Shown here: positions 18,971-28,804 of the stretch, piece by piece | How the letters are laid out: each line of letters begins with the position of its first letter | Numbering within the stretch: the first letter of the stretch is position 1 | Source of the DNA: JBCCEJ01 sp039030335 | GTDB lineage: Bacteria > Pseudomonadota > Gammaproteobacteria > HK1 | DNA: 64,000 nucleotides | Reading direction: 5' to 3' | NCBI GenBank assembly: GCA_039030335.1 | Contig: JBCCEJ010000016.1 | Span: 14,405-78,404 of the forward strand | Notes under the pieces: generated by a model | What the model saw: the letters and a program-made list of their open reading frames with translations, nothing else | What the model was told of the DNA's origin: nothing | Database searches by the model: none | Program-made: the position numbers and the translations under genes

Positions 18971-20008
18971 GTGCGAAGCCAGCAAACCGTCCACGTTGTC
19001 AGTTGTCACGCCGAAGGCGAAGTTGGCGATGTGATCGTCGGCGGCGTCGCGCCGCCGCCTGGTGAGACGTTGTGGGCGCAATCCCGATGGTTGGCGGAAG
19101 ACGGCCATTTGCGCGACCTGCTGCTGAACGAGCCGCGCGGCGGCGTATTCCGACACGTGAACCTTTTGGTGCCGCCGAAGGATCCACGCGCCGTCATGGG
19201 CTTCCTGATCATGGAGCCAGAACACAACCCACCGATGTCGGGCTCCAACGCCATCTGCGTTTCCACGGTGCTGCTGGATACGGGTCTCGTCGCCATGCAG
19301 CAGCCGGTGACGGAATTCCTGCTGGAAGCGCCGGGCGGACTCGTGCAGGTCAAAGCACATTGTGCGAACGGCAAAGCCGAGCGCATCGAGGTGCAGAACG
19401 TCTTTTCGTTCGCGCTCGAGCTCGATGCCCAACTCGACCTGCCGGATGGACGGACGCTCGGCGTCGACACGGCCTACGGCGGCGACAGCTTCGTGATCGT
19501 CGATGCCGACGCCCTCGGCGTCGATCTGGTGCCGGAGCACGCGCGTTACATCGCCGATCAGGGCCGCCTGATCACCAGCGCAGCGAATGCCTCGCTAACT
19601 TTTCGACACCCCGAACAACCTGACTGGCGCCATTTTTCATTCTGCCTGTTCGCAACGCCGGTGGAGCGTTACGGCCGCACGCTGCTGACCCATCACGCGT
19701 GCACCATTGAGCCTGGCAAGATCGACCGCTCGCCGACCGGCACGGCCGTCAGCGCGCGCATGGCGGTACTGCACGCGCGTGAGCAGATGACCGAGTCTGA
19801 TGAGCTGATCGCAAGCTCGATCATCGATTCCGAGTTTCGCGGGCGGATCGATGAGATCGGTCACGTTGGTGAACTGCCCGCCATCCGGCCGCGGGTGAGC
19901 GGCCGCGCGTGGATCACAGGCACTCACCAGTACCATCTGGACCCGGATGACCCGTATCCTCGCGGCTACCGCATTACGGATACGTGGCCAGCCCGCGACA
20001 TCACCTGA
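18971..20008 (+). CDS. Proline racemase family protein with Ser/Thr in place of catalytic Cys
   Basis: 345 residues from a GTG at 18971 (another GTG is at 18959; no strong ribosome site for either). The N-terminus HVVSCHAEGEVGDVIVGGV is typical of the superfamily. The two catalytic positions differ from true racemases: the first reads PPMSGSN, giving Ser90, and the second DRSPTGTA, giving Thr256. A Cys/Cys pair is needed for two-base racemisation, so a 3-hydroxyproline dehydratase-like or other lyase activity is more likely. Thirteen bases later an acyl-CoA carboxylase starts. Confidence 0.85.
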   Translation: MRSQQTVHVVSCHAEGEVGDVIVGGVAPPPGETLWAQSRWLAEDGHLRDLLLNEPRGGVFRHVNLLVPPKDPRAVMGFLIMEPEHNPPMSGSNAICVSTVLLDTGLVAMQQPVTEFLLEAPGGLVQVKAHCANGKAERIEVQNVFSFALELDAQLDLPDGRTLGVDTAYGGDSFVIVDADALGVDLVPEHARYIADQGRLITSAANASLTFRHPEQPDWRHFSFCLFATPVERYGRTLLTHHACTIEPGKIDRSPTGTAVSARMAVLHAREQMTESDELIASSIIDSEFRGRIDEIGHVGELPAIRPRVSGRAWITGTHQYHLDPDDPYPRGYRITDTWPARDIT

Positions 20009-20021
20009 GGACGAGCGCACC

Positions 20022-21584
20022 GTGAGTTGGGAACCCGAAGTCGAAGAGATCCGCAAACGCCGTGAGCTGGCGCGCCAGCAAGGCGGCGAAGAAGGCATCA
20101 CGCGCCAACACAACTACGGCAAGCTGACAATCCGCGAACGCATCGACGCGCTGCTCGATGCGGATACCTTTCGTGAACATGGCCGCATGGCCGGGTCTGC
20201 GTTCCTCGATGACGACGGCGAGGTCGAGTCCTTCGTACCGGCCAACTACGTTGTAGGCCTCGGTGAGATTCACGGCCGGCGCGTCGCGGTAGGCGGTGAA
20301 GACTTCACGCTGAAGGGGGGCTCACCGAACGCATCAGGCATTCGCAAGAGCGTTTACGCCGAGCACGTGGCGGTTGAATACAAGGTGCCGCTCGTACGGT
20401 TTCTTGAAGGTGGCGGCGGCAGCGTCGATACGAGCGGCGCCGATCCGCGCATTCCGCGTACGGTGGGCACGCCGGTATACGACCCGCACCGTTTTCGTAT
20501 CATTGCCGATGCCATGAGCATCGTGCCGGTAGTCTCAGCCGCCGTCGGCGCCGTGGCCGGGTTTCCAGCCGGGCGGCTCGTCGCATCCCATTTCTCCGTG
20601 ATGACCCGCGAGACCTCGCAGGTCATGATCGCAGGCCCGGCCGTTGTGCAGCGCGCGCTCGGGCTCGACTTGAGCAAGGATGAACTCGGCGGCGCTGATG
20701 TCCACTCGCGCAGCGGACTCATCGATCAGGTGGCCGACGACGAAGCGGATGCGCTCGCGCGCATGCGCCGCTTTCTGAGCTATCTGCCCACCAACGTCTG
20801 GGAGCTGGCGCCGCGCGTGGCGTGCGACGACCCCGTCGATCGCAAGGAAGAAAAACTGCTCTCCATCGTTCCTCGCAACCGCCGGCATGCGTTCAAGGTG
20901 CAGCGCATCGTCGATGCCGTGGTCGATCAAGGCAGTTTCTTTGAACTCGGCGCCGGATACGGCAAGAGCCTCGTGATCGGTCTCGCGCGCCTGAACGGGC
21001 AGACCGTGGGCATCACGGCCAACGACTGCCGGTTCGTCGCGGGCGCGATGACGATGGAAGCAGCGCAGAAGATGCGCCGCTTAGTCGAGCTTTGCGACAC
21101 GTTCCACCTGCCGGTGGTGAATTTCGTCGATGAGCCGGGCTTCATGATCGGGCCGGAAGCGGAGGCGAACGGCACGATTCGCTACGGCATGGCCGCGGTT
21201 TCCGCAGCCGCGCAGGCGCAAACCCCGTGGGCCTCGGTGCTCATCAGCAAGAATTTCGGCGTTGCCTCCGCCGCGCACTACGGGCCGGACACCTACAAAC
21301 TGAACTGGCCATCAGCTCAGTACGGTGCGCTGCCGATCGAAGGCGGCGTCGCGGTAGCCTACCGCCGCCAGCTGGCGGCCGCCGAAAATCCTGACGAGCT
21401 ACGCGCGGAGCTGGAAGCCAGGCTCGCCGCCACTCGGCGGCCGTATCCGCACGCGGAGTCGTTTGCGATCCACGATCTGATCGACCCCCGCGAGACCCGC
21501 CCGATGTTGTGCGAGTGGGTCGAGTGGATTCAACCGAAGCTCGAAGTGCTGCGCGGTCCGGTGAGTTTTGGTCTCAGGCCCTGA
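20022..21584 (+). CDS. Acyl-CoA carboxylase carboxyltransferase subunit
   Basis: 520 residues from GTG 20022, preceded by GAGGA nine bases away. The two crotonase-fold halves of the biotin-dependent carboxyltransferase are clear: IRERIDALLDADTF and FTLKGGSPNASGIRKS in the first, LVIGLARLNGQTVGITAND and FVDEPGFMIGPEAEANG in the second. It would carboxylate propionyl-, methylcrotonyl- or geranyl-CoA with a biotin carboxylase/carrier subunit, but no such partner gene is in this window. It follows the proline-racemase homologue by 13 bases, so the two are probably co-transcribed. Confidence 0.88.
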   Translation: MSWEPEVEEIRKRRELARQQGGEEGITRQHNYGKLTIRERIDALLDADTFREHGRMAGSAFLDDDGEVESFVPANYVVGLGEIHGRRVAVGGEDFTLKGGSPNASGIRKSVYAEHVAVEYKVPLVRFLEGGGGSVDTSGADPRIPRTVGTPVYDPHRFRIIADAMSIVPVVSAAVGAVAGFPAGRLVASHFSVMTRETSQVMIAGPAVVQRALGLDLSKDELGGADVHSRSGLIDQVADDEADALARMRRFLSYLPTNVWELAPRVACDDPVDRKEEKLLSIVPRNRRHAFKVQRIVDAVVDQGSFFELGAGYGKSLVIGLARLNGQTVGITANDCRFVAGAMTMEAAQKMRRLVELCDTFHLPVVNFVDEPGFMIGPEAEANGTIRYGMAAVSAAAQAQTPWASVLISKNFGVASAAHYGPDTYKLNWPSAQYGALPIEGGVAVAYRRQLAAAENPDELRAELEARLAATRRPYPHAESFAIHDLIDPRETRPMLCEWVEWIQPKLEVLRGPVSFGLRP

Positions 21585-21706
21585 CCGCGGCAGATGACGG
21601 TGCAATGGCGGTTCGCGGCTAATTCATCCGATCGCCATCACCGCTTCGCCTGAGGCGTGGCAGCCGCTGCGTGATGTCGCGGCCATCGCCTGGGTTGCAG
21701 TGACTT

Positions 21707-22900
21707 TCAGTCGCCGCTGTCCTGTGCGTCGGCGCGCATCTGCGCTAGCACTTCGTCGGTATGTTGCCCAAGCGTTGGAGCCGGGCGGGGATGGACCAAC
21801 GGCGTGTCGGACAACGTCATCGGCGGCAGCAGGACGGTCAGCCGGCCAGCCGTTGGATGGTCTACTCCAGCCCCCAGCGCGCTGTTGGCAAATTCCGGCG
21901 AATCCATCGCCTCCGGCACGGTACGCACTCCGCCACCCGGAATGCCGGCCGCGGCGAGACGCTCCAACCAGTAAGCGCGTGGATGCTCGGCAAATCGTGC
22001 GTTGATGAGCGCGGAGAGCGCCACGACGTTCGCGAGCCGCGCGGGATTCGACGCGAACCGGGGGTCGTTCGCCAATTCGGGTTCGTCCAGCACCTGCGCG
22101 CAGAAGCGCTCGAAGGCCGGCTCTCCAACGGCCGTCAGCACGAGCGATCCGTCTGCCGCGTGATAAAGATCCGAAGGCTGTGCCACGAGGTTGCCGTTAC
22201 CAGGGCGCTTCGGCGCGTCGCCTGCCATGAGGTAGGTCGAACCGAAGTTTGCGAGCATGTTGACGCCCGCGCCGAACAGCGAGACCTCCACCGCCTGGCC
22301 CTTACCGGTATTCGCCCGGTGCAGCAGCGCGGCGGTAATCGTGTGTGACGCGTACAGCCCGCTCGTCATATCGACCAGCGACATGCCCGTGCGCATCGGC
22401 TGACCGTCCGGCTCACCGGTCATCGCCATCAGGCCGGATTCAGCCTGGATAACCGGGTCGAGCCCGGGGCGGTGGGCAAACTGGCCGGTCGTGCCATAAC
22501 CTGAGATCGAGCAGTAGACCAGGCCCGGGTTTTCCGCTTTCAGCGCCGCATAATCGAGCCCGAGCCTCGCCATGACGCCAGGCCGGAAGTTCTCGACCAG
22601 CACATCGGCGCGCAGTGCGAGGCTTCGCGCCAGTGCCTTGCCTTCGCCGGTGCCGAGGTCCAGCACCACGCTTTTCTTGTTGCGGTTGAGCTGCAGGAAA
22701 TACGTCGACTCGCCGCCCAGGGCCGGCGGCTGAAACTGTCGGCTCGGATCGCCGCCGTTCGGGTGTTCGACCTTGATGACCTCGGCACCCAGGTCCCCCA
22801 GCAACATCGTGCAGTAGGGTCCTGCCAGTACCCGCGTGAAATCGAGCACGCGGATCCCGGCCAGTGCGCCGGCGCTACTTGCATCATTGCCATTCGACAT
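21707..22900 (-). CDS. CaiB/BaiF family III CoA transferase
   Basis: 397 residues. Family III blocks: VLDFTRVLAGPYCTMLLGDL, LQLNRNKKSVVLDLGTGEGK, NFRPGVMARLGLDY, and the catalytic Asp in RPGLDPVIQAESG. It transfers CoA between acids. It is convergent with the carboxylase gene and divergent from the dioxygenase gene at 23114. Substrate unknown. Confidence 0.9.
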   Translation of the reverse strand: MSNGNDASSAGALAGIRVLDFTRVLAGPYCTMLLGDLGAEVIKVEHPNGGDPSRQFQPPALGGESTYFLQLNRNKKSVVLDLGTGEGKALARSLALRADVLVENFRPGVMARLGLDYAALKAENPGLVYCSISGYGTTGQFAHRPGLDPVIQAESGLMAMTGEPDGQPMRTGMSLVDMTSGLYASHTITAALLHRANTGKGQAVEVSLFGAGVNMLANFGSTYLMAGDAPKRPGNGNLVAQPSDLYHAADGSLVLTAVGEPAFERFCAQVLDEPELANDPRFASNPARLANVVALSALINARFAEHPRAYWLERLAAAGIPGGGVRTVPEAMDSPEFANSALGAGVDHPTAGRLTVLLPPMTLSDTPLVHPRPAPTLGQHTDEVLAQMRADAQDSGD

Positions 22901-23113
22901 CGCTACAGACTCCGGTTGCGAGCACCGTCGGGCCGTTCAGCCCAACCAAAAACAGGATGACAATCAGACTGGAGCCGTATAGCCGACAGCCGAGCCCGTG
23001 CGCAGAATAGTACGGAACGTGTTATCCACCCGATGCGGCCCACCCGACTGACCCGCCCAAGGTGTCAGGACCCGATCGCAGCCAGGCCGTATTCAGCACG
23101 GAGGTTCCCCGCC

Positions 23114-24067
23114 ATGCAGCCCACCGTAACACCGCTTGACCTGACTCTCGGCGCCACGCTCACCGACGTCGATCTGAGCGCTCTGGACGACCAGAGCTGG
23201 CGCGTTGTCGAAGACGCCTTCCATCAGTACGGGCTGCTGGTATTCCCGGGCCAGCATCTGACCGACGACGGCCAGGTGGCCTTTGCGGAGCGCTTTGGTC
23301 CCATCGAATATCTGACCGGCAACAAAAAGGCCAAGGCTGTACCGATCAGCAACAAACGTGCTGACGGCAATGCGATGGGCTCGGACGAGTTTCGCTACAA
23401 GACACTACGCGGCAACGAGGGCTGGCATACCGACAGCTCGTACATGCCGCTCGCGTCCAAGGCGTCCGCGCTGAGCGCTCTGCAGGTCCCGAGCGCGGGC
23501 GGGGAAACGGAATACGCGGATATGCGTGCGGCCTACGATGCGTTGGAGCCCGCGATGCGCGAACGTATCGCCGACTTGAGCGCCTACCACTCGCTCTATC
23601 ACTCGCAGGCCAAGATCGGCGTCACGACCAAAACGGGCGACGGATACGGCTATCACACCAAAGGCGCGCCGCTTCGCCCGCTCGTCAAGACGCACCCCAT
23701 CACCGGCCGTAAATCGCTCTTCATCGGCCGGCACGCCTACGGCATTCCAGGACTCAGCGAAGCAGAATCGGAGCAGCTGCTGGAAGAACTGCTGACGTTC
23801 GCCTGCCAACACCCGCGCACCTATGCGCATCAGTGGCAGGTGGGCGATCTGGTGATCTGGGACAACCGGTGCGTGCTGCACCGCGCATGCCCGTACGACT
23901 ATGCTGAGATCCGGGTCATGCGGCATACGAGAGTCGCGGGCGATCCGACCACGGAGCTGGTCGAGACTGCGCCTGATGAGCTGGCCGCCGACTACGTGCC
24001 AACCGGCTCCAACGCGTTCGATGAGCACAGCCCCGCGCCAACGGCACCCTTGCCGGGTAACGTCTGA
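23114..24067 (+). CDS. TauD/TfdA family Fe(II)/2-oxoglutarate dioxygenase
   Basis: 317 residues from ATG 23114 (GGAGG lies 11 bases upstream). Motifs: GATLTDVDLSALDDQSW, HTD in EGWHTDSSYM, HPITGRKSLFIGRHAYG, distal His in WDNRCVLHRACPYD and Arg in VMRHTRVAGD. The HAYG block after the Fe-binding site is like that of TfdA and alkylsulfatase-type relatives. It is upstream of, and reads in the same direction as, the AraC-type regulator (83 bases gap). Confidence 0.9.
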   Translation: MQPTVTPLDLTLGATLTDVDLSALDDQSWRVVEDAFHQYGLLVFPGQHLTDDGQVAFAERFGPIEYLTGNKKAKAVPISNKRADGNAMGSDEFRYKTLRGNEGWHTDSSYMPLASKASALSALQVPSAGGETEYADMRAAYDALEPAMRERIADLSAYHSLYHSQAKIGVTTKTGDGYGYHTKGAPLRPLVKTHPITGRKSLFIGRHAYGIPGLSEAESEQLLEELLTFACQHPRTYAHQWQVGDLVIWDNRCVLHRACPYDYAEIRVMRHTRVAGDPTTELVETAPDELAADYVPTGSNAFDEHSPAPTAPLPGNV

Positions 24068-24150
24068 AGGCACCGCCCGTCCGCTACAGTAGTCGCCACG
24101 ACGCCGCGCAGGTCGCGCGGCGCAGGCACGGTAGTTTGGAGTGACCGCGG

Positions 24151-25218
24151 TTGGGCCAGGGTCTGGCACTGGAACACATCGACGTTGGCCTCAGGCTGCT
24201 GACGCTGGGCCAGATGCTGGTCACGGTGCTGGCGCTCTGGTTGAGGCGCATCGACGCGCGGAGCTTTGTCGCGCTCACTGGTCTGGTGCTCGGCGGAGCG
24301 GGCTATCTGATCGCCTCCAACCACACGCTGAGTGTCGCCGTCGGGCCATTCGGTCCACTGGTTGACCTATTCGCCACCGCCTTCCCCTACCTGCTCTGGT
24401 GGTTCGCCGTAGCCGCGTTCGAACTGCATGCGGCATGGCGCTGGATAGCCATACCCGCGTGCGTGACGGCGGTACAGATGGTCGCCTTGCTGGCTGGCGA
24501 ACCGTCGTGGGGCGCACCAGCGCTCGGCGTTGCCGCGCGCATTGCTGCCCTTGGCGTTGTGGGCATGTTGTTGCATGCGCTGGTGATGAGCCGGTCTGAC
24601 GATCTGGTGCCGGCGCGGCGCCGCTACCGGCAAGCGCTGGTATTGAGTGTTGGCGCGATGGTGGCGATCACCGTGGTCGTCGAACTGCTGACGCTCGACG
24701 CTGCCGGCGCGCCTTACCTCGCGAAACTGACTTTGCTGAGCGCCGCCGCAATTCTCGTTCTGAACCTCGCGTTGATGATACCGCTGCTCTCCTACAGCGA
24801 GATTCTGCCGCCCCGATCGTCACCGACAACCCGACCGCCAGCGGCAACCGATTCGCGCACGTCGCCCGGCATCGCGGCTCCGGCACTGGCAAAACTCGAA
24901 GGGCTGATGCGTAACCGGCTCTACGCGCGCCATGGCCTGACGGTAGCCGACGTCGCGGCCGAACTGGATGTGGCTGAACGCGAGCTTCGTCATCTCATCA
25001 ACGGGGAACTCGGTTTCCGCAACTTCTCGGCCTATGTGAACGGCTGGCGCCTCGATGAAATTTCGCGCCGGCTCATCACGGAGCCGAAGCTACCGGTGCT
25101 GACCATTGCGCTGGAAGCCGGATTCGCCTCGATAGGTCCATGCAACCGAGCGTTCCGACGGCGCTTTGGCTGCACGCCAACCGAGTTCCGCGAGCGCCCA
25201 AACTTCGAAACCAACTGA
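24151..25218 (+). CDS. Membrane-anchored AraC-family transcriptional regulator
   Basis: 355 residues starting at TTG 24151 with GGAG eight bases upstream; an ATG at 24214 is a possible later start. Residues 1-215 are strongly hydrophobic with about seven membrane segments (LTLGQMLVTVLALWL, AFPYLLWWFAVAAF and others). Residues 265-350 are an AraC-type double helix-turn-helix: GLTVADVAAELDVAERELRH and IALEAGFASIGPCNRAFRRR. The layout resembles bacterial membrane-bound regulators that control the next gene; here that is a sterol-desaturase-type hydroxylase 122 bases downstream. The signal sensed is unknown. Confidence 0.85.
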   Translation: MGQGLALEHIDVGLRLLTLGQMLVTVLALWLRRIDARSFVALTGLVLGGAGYLIASNHTLSVAVGPFGPLVDLFATAFPYLLWWFAVAAFELHAAWRWIAIPACVTAVQMVALLAGEPSWGAPALGVAARIAALGVVGMLLHALVMSRSDDLVPARRRYRQALVLSVGAMVAITVVVELLTLDAAGAPYLAKLTLLSAAAILVLNLALMIPLLSYSEILPPRSSPTTRPPAATDSRTSPGIAAPALAKLEGLMRNRLYARHGLTVADVAAELDVAERELRHLINGELGFRNFSAYVNGWRLDEISRRLITEPKLPVLTIALEAGFASIGPCNRAFRRRFGCTPTEFRERPNFETN

Positions 25219-25340
25219 TCGATTATTGCCATCGCTCGCCGATTTCAAAAACGGCCAGCATTCCACCATAACCGGCGCGACGCGACCGGGCGCCAAACCG
25301 CAACGTCGCTCTCCACAAACCTCTGTTGGAGACGAGTGCG

Positions 25341-26135
25341 ATGGAATTTCTGGTATCCGTGTGGCCGTGGATCTGGCTGAACGATGCGCTCCGCTATTTT
25401 CTGGCTGCCGGCGGTTTGACGCTGGTGCTCTGGCTGGGCCGCGCGTGGTTCCGATGCTTACGGATTCAAACGGATATCGCGAGCCGCCGCGATCAGATAC
25501 GCGAGATCGCGTTCTCGCTGCTGACCATCACGATCTTCTCGGGCGTTGGATTCAGCCTGTTTCTGGGCGGCGATCTGTTCAAGCTCTACCACACCGCGCC
25601 GCGCCCCACCGACGTGCTCATCGAGTTGACGGTCATGGTGCTGGCACACGACACCTATTTCTACTGGCTGCATCGCGGCATGCACCATCCGTGGTGGTTC
25701 CGGCGCATACATCGCGTGCACCACCGCTCGCGCACGCCCACGCCCTGGGCGGCTTACGCTTTCCAGCCGGCCGAAGCCGTTCTGGAGGCCGGCATCCTGC
25801 CGCTGATGGCGCTGTGTCTACCGCTGTCTGCGGTCACCGTATTCCTGTTCACGAGCCACATGATCCTGAGGAACGTGCTGGGGCACGCCGGGCACGAGTT
25901 GTTCCCGCGCTGGTGGCTCAAAGTGCCGGTACTGAGATACATCAATACGACCACGCACCACGACCTGCACCACGCCACCGGTCGCTCGAACTACGGCATC
26001 TACTTCACGTTCTGGGACCGCCTCTGCGGTACCGAGCACGCGGAGTATGCGCAGCGGTTTGACGCCGTGCATGCACGTGCTCGCATTATGCGGAAGGCGG
26101 CTGGGGCCGCCGGCGATGACAGACGCTCTACTTAA
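25341..26135 (+). CDS. Sterol desaturase/fatty acid hydroxylase family protein
   Basis: 264 residues from ATG 25341 with GGAG eight bases upstream. Integral membrane di-iron enzyme: hydrophobic N-terminal half, then the His-box set HDTYFYWLHRGMHH, RIHRVHHRS and THHDLHHATGRSNYG. The family hydroxylates or desaturates sterols, fatty acids or carotenoids. Its stop overlaps the end of the convergent dehydrogenase gene by eight bases. It lies behind the membrane AraC regulator and is its likely target. Confidence 0.9.
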   Translation: MEFLVSVWPWIWLNDALRYFLAAGGLTLVLWLGRAWFRCLRIQTDIASRRDQIREIAFSLLTITIFSGVGFSLFLGGDLFKLYHTAPRPTDVLIELTVMVLAHDTYFYWLHRGMHHPWWFRRIHRVHHRSRTPTPWAAYAFQPAEAVLEAGILPLMALCLPLSAVTVFLFTSHMILRNVLGHAGHELFPRWWLKVPVLRYINTTTHHDLHHATGRSNYGIYFTFWDRLCGTEHAEYAQRFDAVHARARIMRKAAGAAGDDRRST

Positions 26136-27387
26136 ACAGTGGCCGATCGACGCGATACGGCGTCATGTCGACGTTGTGCCGCTCGTTGGTCGCGAGCCCG
26201 GCCACCAGCCGCCCCGTCATCGGTGCGCCAGTCAGGCCGTAGGTGCCGTGACCAAACGCCAGGATCACATTCTGATGCCCCGGCACCGGACCGATGACGG
26301 GCACCGAGTCGGGTACGGCCGGCCGATGCCCCATCCACTCGGTGGCATCCTCGACGTTCAGATTCGGGAACACCATACGCCCGAGCTTGCGCATGATGTG
26401 CGCACGACGCCAGTCGGGTTTGGCCGTCAGCGAATGAAATTCGCTGGTGCCGGCGCAACGCACGCCACCTTCCATCGCGCTGGTTACGAACTTGTGGTCA
26501 GCATCGTGAATCGCGTTGTTGACGGTGACGCCGGGATCCCGGAATTCCATGTGATAGCCCCGCTCAGCCTGCAGCGGCACGTCGATACCAAACGGTTTGA
26601 CAAGGTCGCGAGAAAACGCGCCCGCGCAGATGATGAGGCGCTCCGTCTCGATGCCGCCGCGATCCGTCTCGAGCCATGCGCCGCCGCCGATACGCGGCGC
26701 CGTCCGGCGTACATCCGCCTGGATGTACTCACCGCCCTCGGCCATGACCATCTCGCCCAGCACCTTGACGAGCCGGCCGGGATTGGTGACCCGCCCATGC
26801 CCGCTCTGTGCGATCGCGCCCTGGAAGTCGGGTGAAATGTCCGGCTCCATCTCGCGCAGTTCTTCGGCGTCGAGCACCGCAAGCGGCGTGCCGCGCGCCG
26901 CGCGTTCCTGCCACTCGGCCATTTCGAGGCTCTGACTCAGCCGGTTTCGAGTAGCGAACACGTAGTTCGAATCAATGACCAGTGATTCGTGACCAGACCC
27001 CGCGAGCAGTTGCCGGAACAGGTCGAGCGACGGGTGGTTGAGCGTGAACATCGCGTCGCCGTTGGCGCCACGATCGCCGCTTCGGGCCGCTGCGGCGAAC
27101 AGTTTCAACCACGGCAGCAACGCCGGCAGGTGCGAGAGTTTGAGCGATACCGGCCCCAGCGGATTGAGAATCCAGCCGGGTAGCTTGCGCCAGACATCCG
27201 CGCTCGCCGCCGGCTGCGCGGCGTAGGTGCAGAGCACGCCGGCATTGCCAAACGAACAGCCGTCACCGATATCGCCCCGGTCGACCAGCGTGACCGGAAC
27301 GCCCGACATCTGCAGGTAGCGCGCCGTGCAGATGCCGACGATGCCAGCGCCCAGCACTACAGTTTCTCGCTGAATTGGATCGTTCAT
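26128..27387 (-). CDS. FAD-dependent D-amino-acid dehydrogenase-like oxidoreductase
   Basis: 419 residues, the normal length for DadA-like proteins. The N-terminal Rossmann fold is clear (VLGAGIVGICTARYLQMSG), followed by GDGCSFGNAGVL, which contacts FAD. C-terminal WMGHRPAVPDSVPVIGP and AFGHGTYGLTGAPMTGRLVA are typical of the DAO family. It would oxidise a D-amino acid and pass electrons to the respiratory chain. It is divergent from the M20 amidohydrolase. Confidence 0.88.
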   Translation of the reverse strand: MNDPIQRETVVLGAGIVGICTARYLQMSGVPVTLVDRGDIGDGCSFGNAGVLCTYAAQPAASADVWRKLPGWILNPLGPVSLKLSHLPALLPWLKLFAAAARSGDRGANGDAMFTLNHPSLDLFRQLLAGSGHESLVIDSNYVFATRNRLSQSLEMAEWQERAARGTPLAVLDAEELREMEPDISPDFQGAIAQSGHGRVTNPGRLVKVLGEMVMAEGGEYIQADVRRTAPRIGGGAWLETDRGGIETERLIICAGAFSRDLVKPFGIDVPLQAERGYHMEFRDPGVTVNNAIHDADHKFVTSAMEGGVRCAGTSEFHSLTAKPDWRRAHIMRKLGRMVFPNLNVEDATEWMGHRPAVPDSVPVIGPVPGHQNVILAFGHGTYGLTGAPMTGRLVAGLATNERHNVDMTPYRVDRPLFK

Positions 27388-27566
27388 GTCACGTCGCGTA
27401 TCCGGGGCCCGAAATGGCGTTGAACGCCGTCGGAACGGCCAGCCTCACGAGCGCACCGGCAGTCCACTTGTGCAGGCAACTTCACCGTCCATTATGGCAG
27501 TGCCTGGCGTTCGACCCGGCTGCTACACTCGCAAGCTACCAAGCGGCCAATCGTTCAGGACACGGC

Positions 27567-28751
27567 ATGAATCTTATCGAAGACATCGTTGCAGATCAGG
27601 AACGCCTTCAGGAGCTTCGCCGGGATATCCACCAGCACCCGGAACTCGCCTACGAAGAACACCGCACGGCAGATCTGGTGGCGCGCGAGCTCGAGTCTTA
27701 CGGCCTTGAAGTGGCTCGTGGGCTCGGCCAGACCGGCGTCGTTGGAACACTCCGCGCCGGCAGCGGCGGCAACCGCGCGATCGGTCTTCGCGCCGACATG
27801 GACGCGCTCGCGATGGAGGAGCTGAATACGTTCGGGCACGTCTCGACCACTCCCGGGAAAATGCACGGGTGCGGACACGACGGCCACACGGTCATGCTGC
27901 TCGGCGCGGCCCGGCACCTCGCCAGGAATCCGGGCTTCAATGGCACCGTGCACTTCATCTTCCAGCCAGCGGAAGAAGGTCAGGCCGGCGCCGATGCCAT
28001 GATCAAAGACGGGCTGTTCGAGCAGTTCCCGGTCGAAACCGTCTGGGGCATGCACAACTACCCGACTCTGCCCGTTGGCCATTTCGCCACCCGGGCCGGG
28101 CCGTTCATGGCGTGCTCCGACCGCGTGGAGGTGAAGGTGAACGGCGTCGGCGGACACGGCGCGATGCCGCATTTTGCCCGCTCCCCGGTAAACACTGCTT
28201 GCACGATTATCCAGAGCATCGACCAGCTGCTCGCGCAGGAGATCAATACGCAGTACCCGTGCACGTTCACGGTCGGGCGGATCCATGGCGGCGACGCGAT
28301 CAACGTCATCCCGGATTCGATCGAATTCGCCGGCACGATGCGCACGTTCTCGAACGCCAACCGCGATCTGTTCGAATCGGCCCTGCACCGCATCATCGAC
28401 GGAGTCTGCGCATCGCAAGGCATCAGCGCCGACGTGCAGTACAATCGCAATTATCCCCCGCTCGTGAATACGAAAGAGGAAACCGAAGTCGCGCGCCGTG
28501 CGGCCGCCAAAATCGTGGGCGAAGACAATGTCAACGCGGCCGCGGAACGTTTGATGGGTTCTGAAGACTTCTCCTTCATGCTGGAGAAGCGCCCCGGCAA
28601 CTACATCATGGTCGGCAACGGCGTCGGTGAAAAAGGCGGGTGTATGGTTCATAACCCGCACTACGACTTCAATGATGAGATCCTGGCGATCGGTGCCAGC
28701 TACTGGGTTGAGCTGACCCGCGAGCTGCTGCTGGATCAGCCAGGTGCCTGA
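27567..28751 (+). CDS. M20-family amidohydrolase (HipO-like)
   Basis: 394 residues from ATG 27567; the frame is open further upstream but that part does not look like the family. Motifs: RRDIHQHPELAYEEHRTA, GLRADMDALAMEE, HGCGHDGHTVMLLGAA with metal-binding Cys and His, FIFQPAEEGQAGADAMI and GSEDFSFMLEKRPG. The group hydrolyses N-acyl amino acids (hippurate, indole-3-acetyl amino acids). It starts a plus-strand run that leads to the selenoprotein gene. Confidence 0.9.
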   Translation: MNLIEDIVADQERLQELRRDIHQHPELAYEEHRTADLVARELESYGLEVARGLGQTGVVGTLRAGSGGNRAIGLRADMDALAMEELNTFGHVSTTPGKMHGCGHDGHTVMLLGAARHLARNPGFNGTVHFIFQPAEEGQAGADAMIKDGLFEQFPVETVWGMHNYPTLPVGHFATRAGPFMACSDRVEVKVNGVGGHGAMPHFARSPVNTACTIIQSIDQLLAQEINTQYPCTFTVGRIHGGDAINVIPDSIEFAGTMRTFSNANRDLFESALHRIIDGVCASQGISADVQYNRNYPPLVNTKEETEVARRAAAKIVGEDNVNAAAERLMGSEDFSFMLEKRPGNYIMVGNGVGEKGGCMVHNPHYDFNDEILAIGASYWVELTRELLLDQPGA

Positions 28752-28804
28752 ATTCGCTCGTCGGTGCTCGCGCCGACCTTTATCGCAACACCTCGGAGAT
28801 TTTC

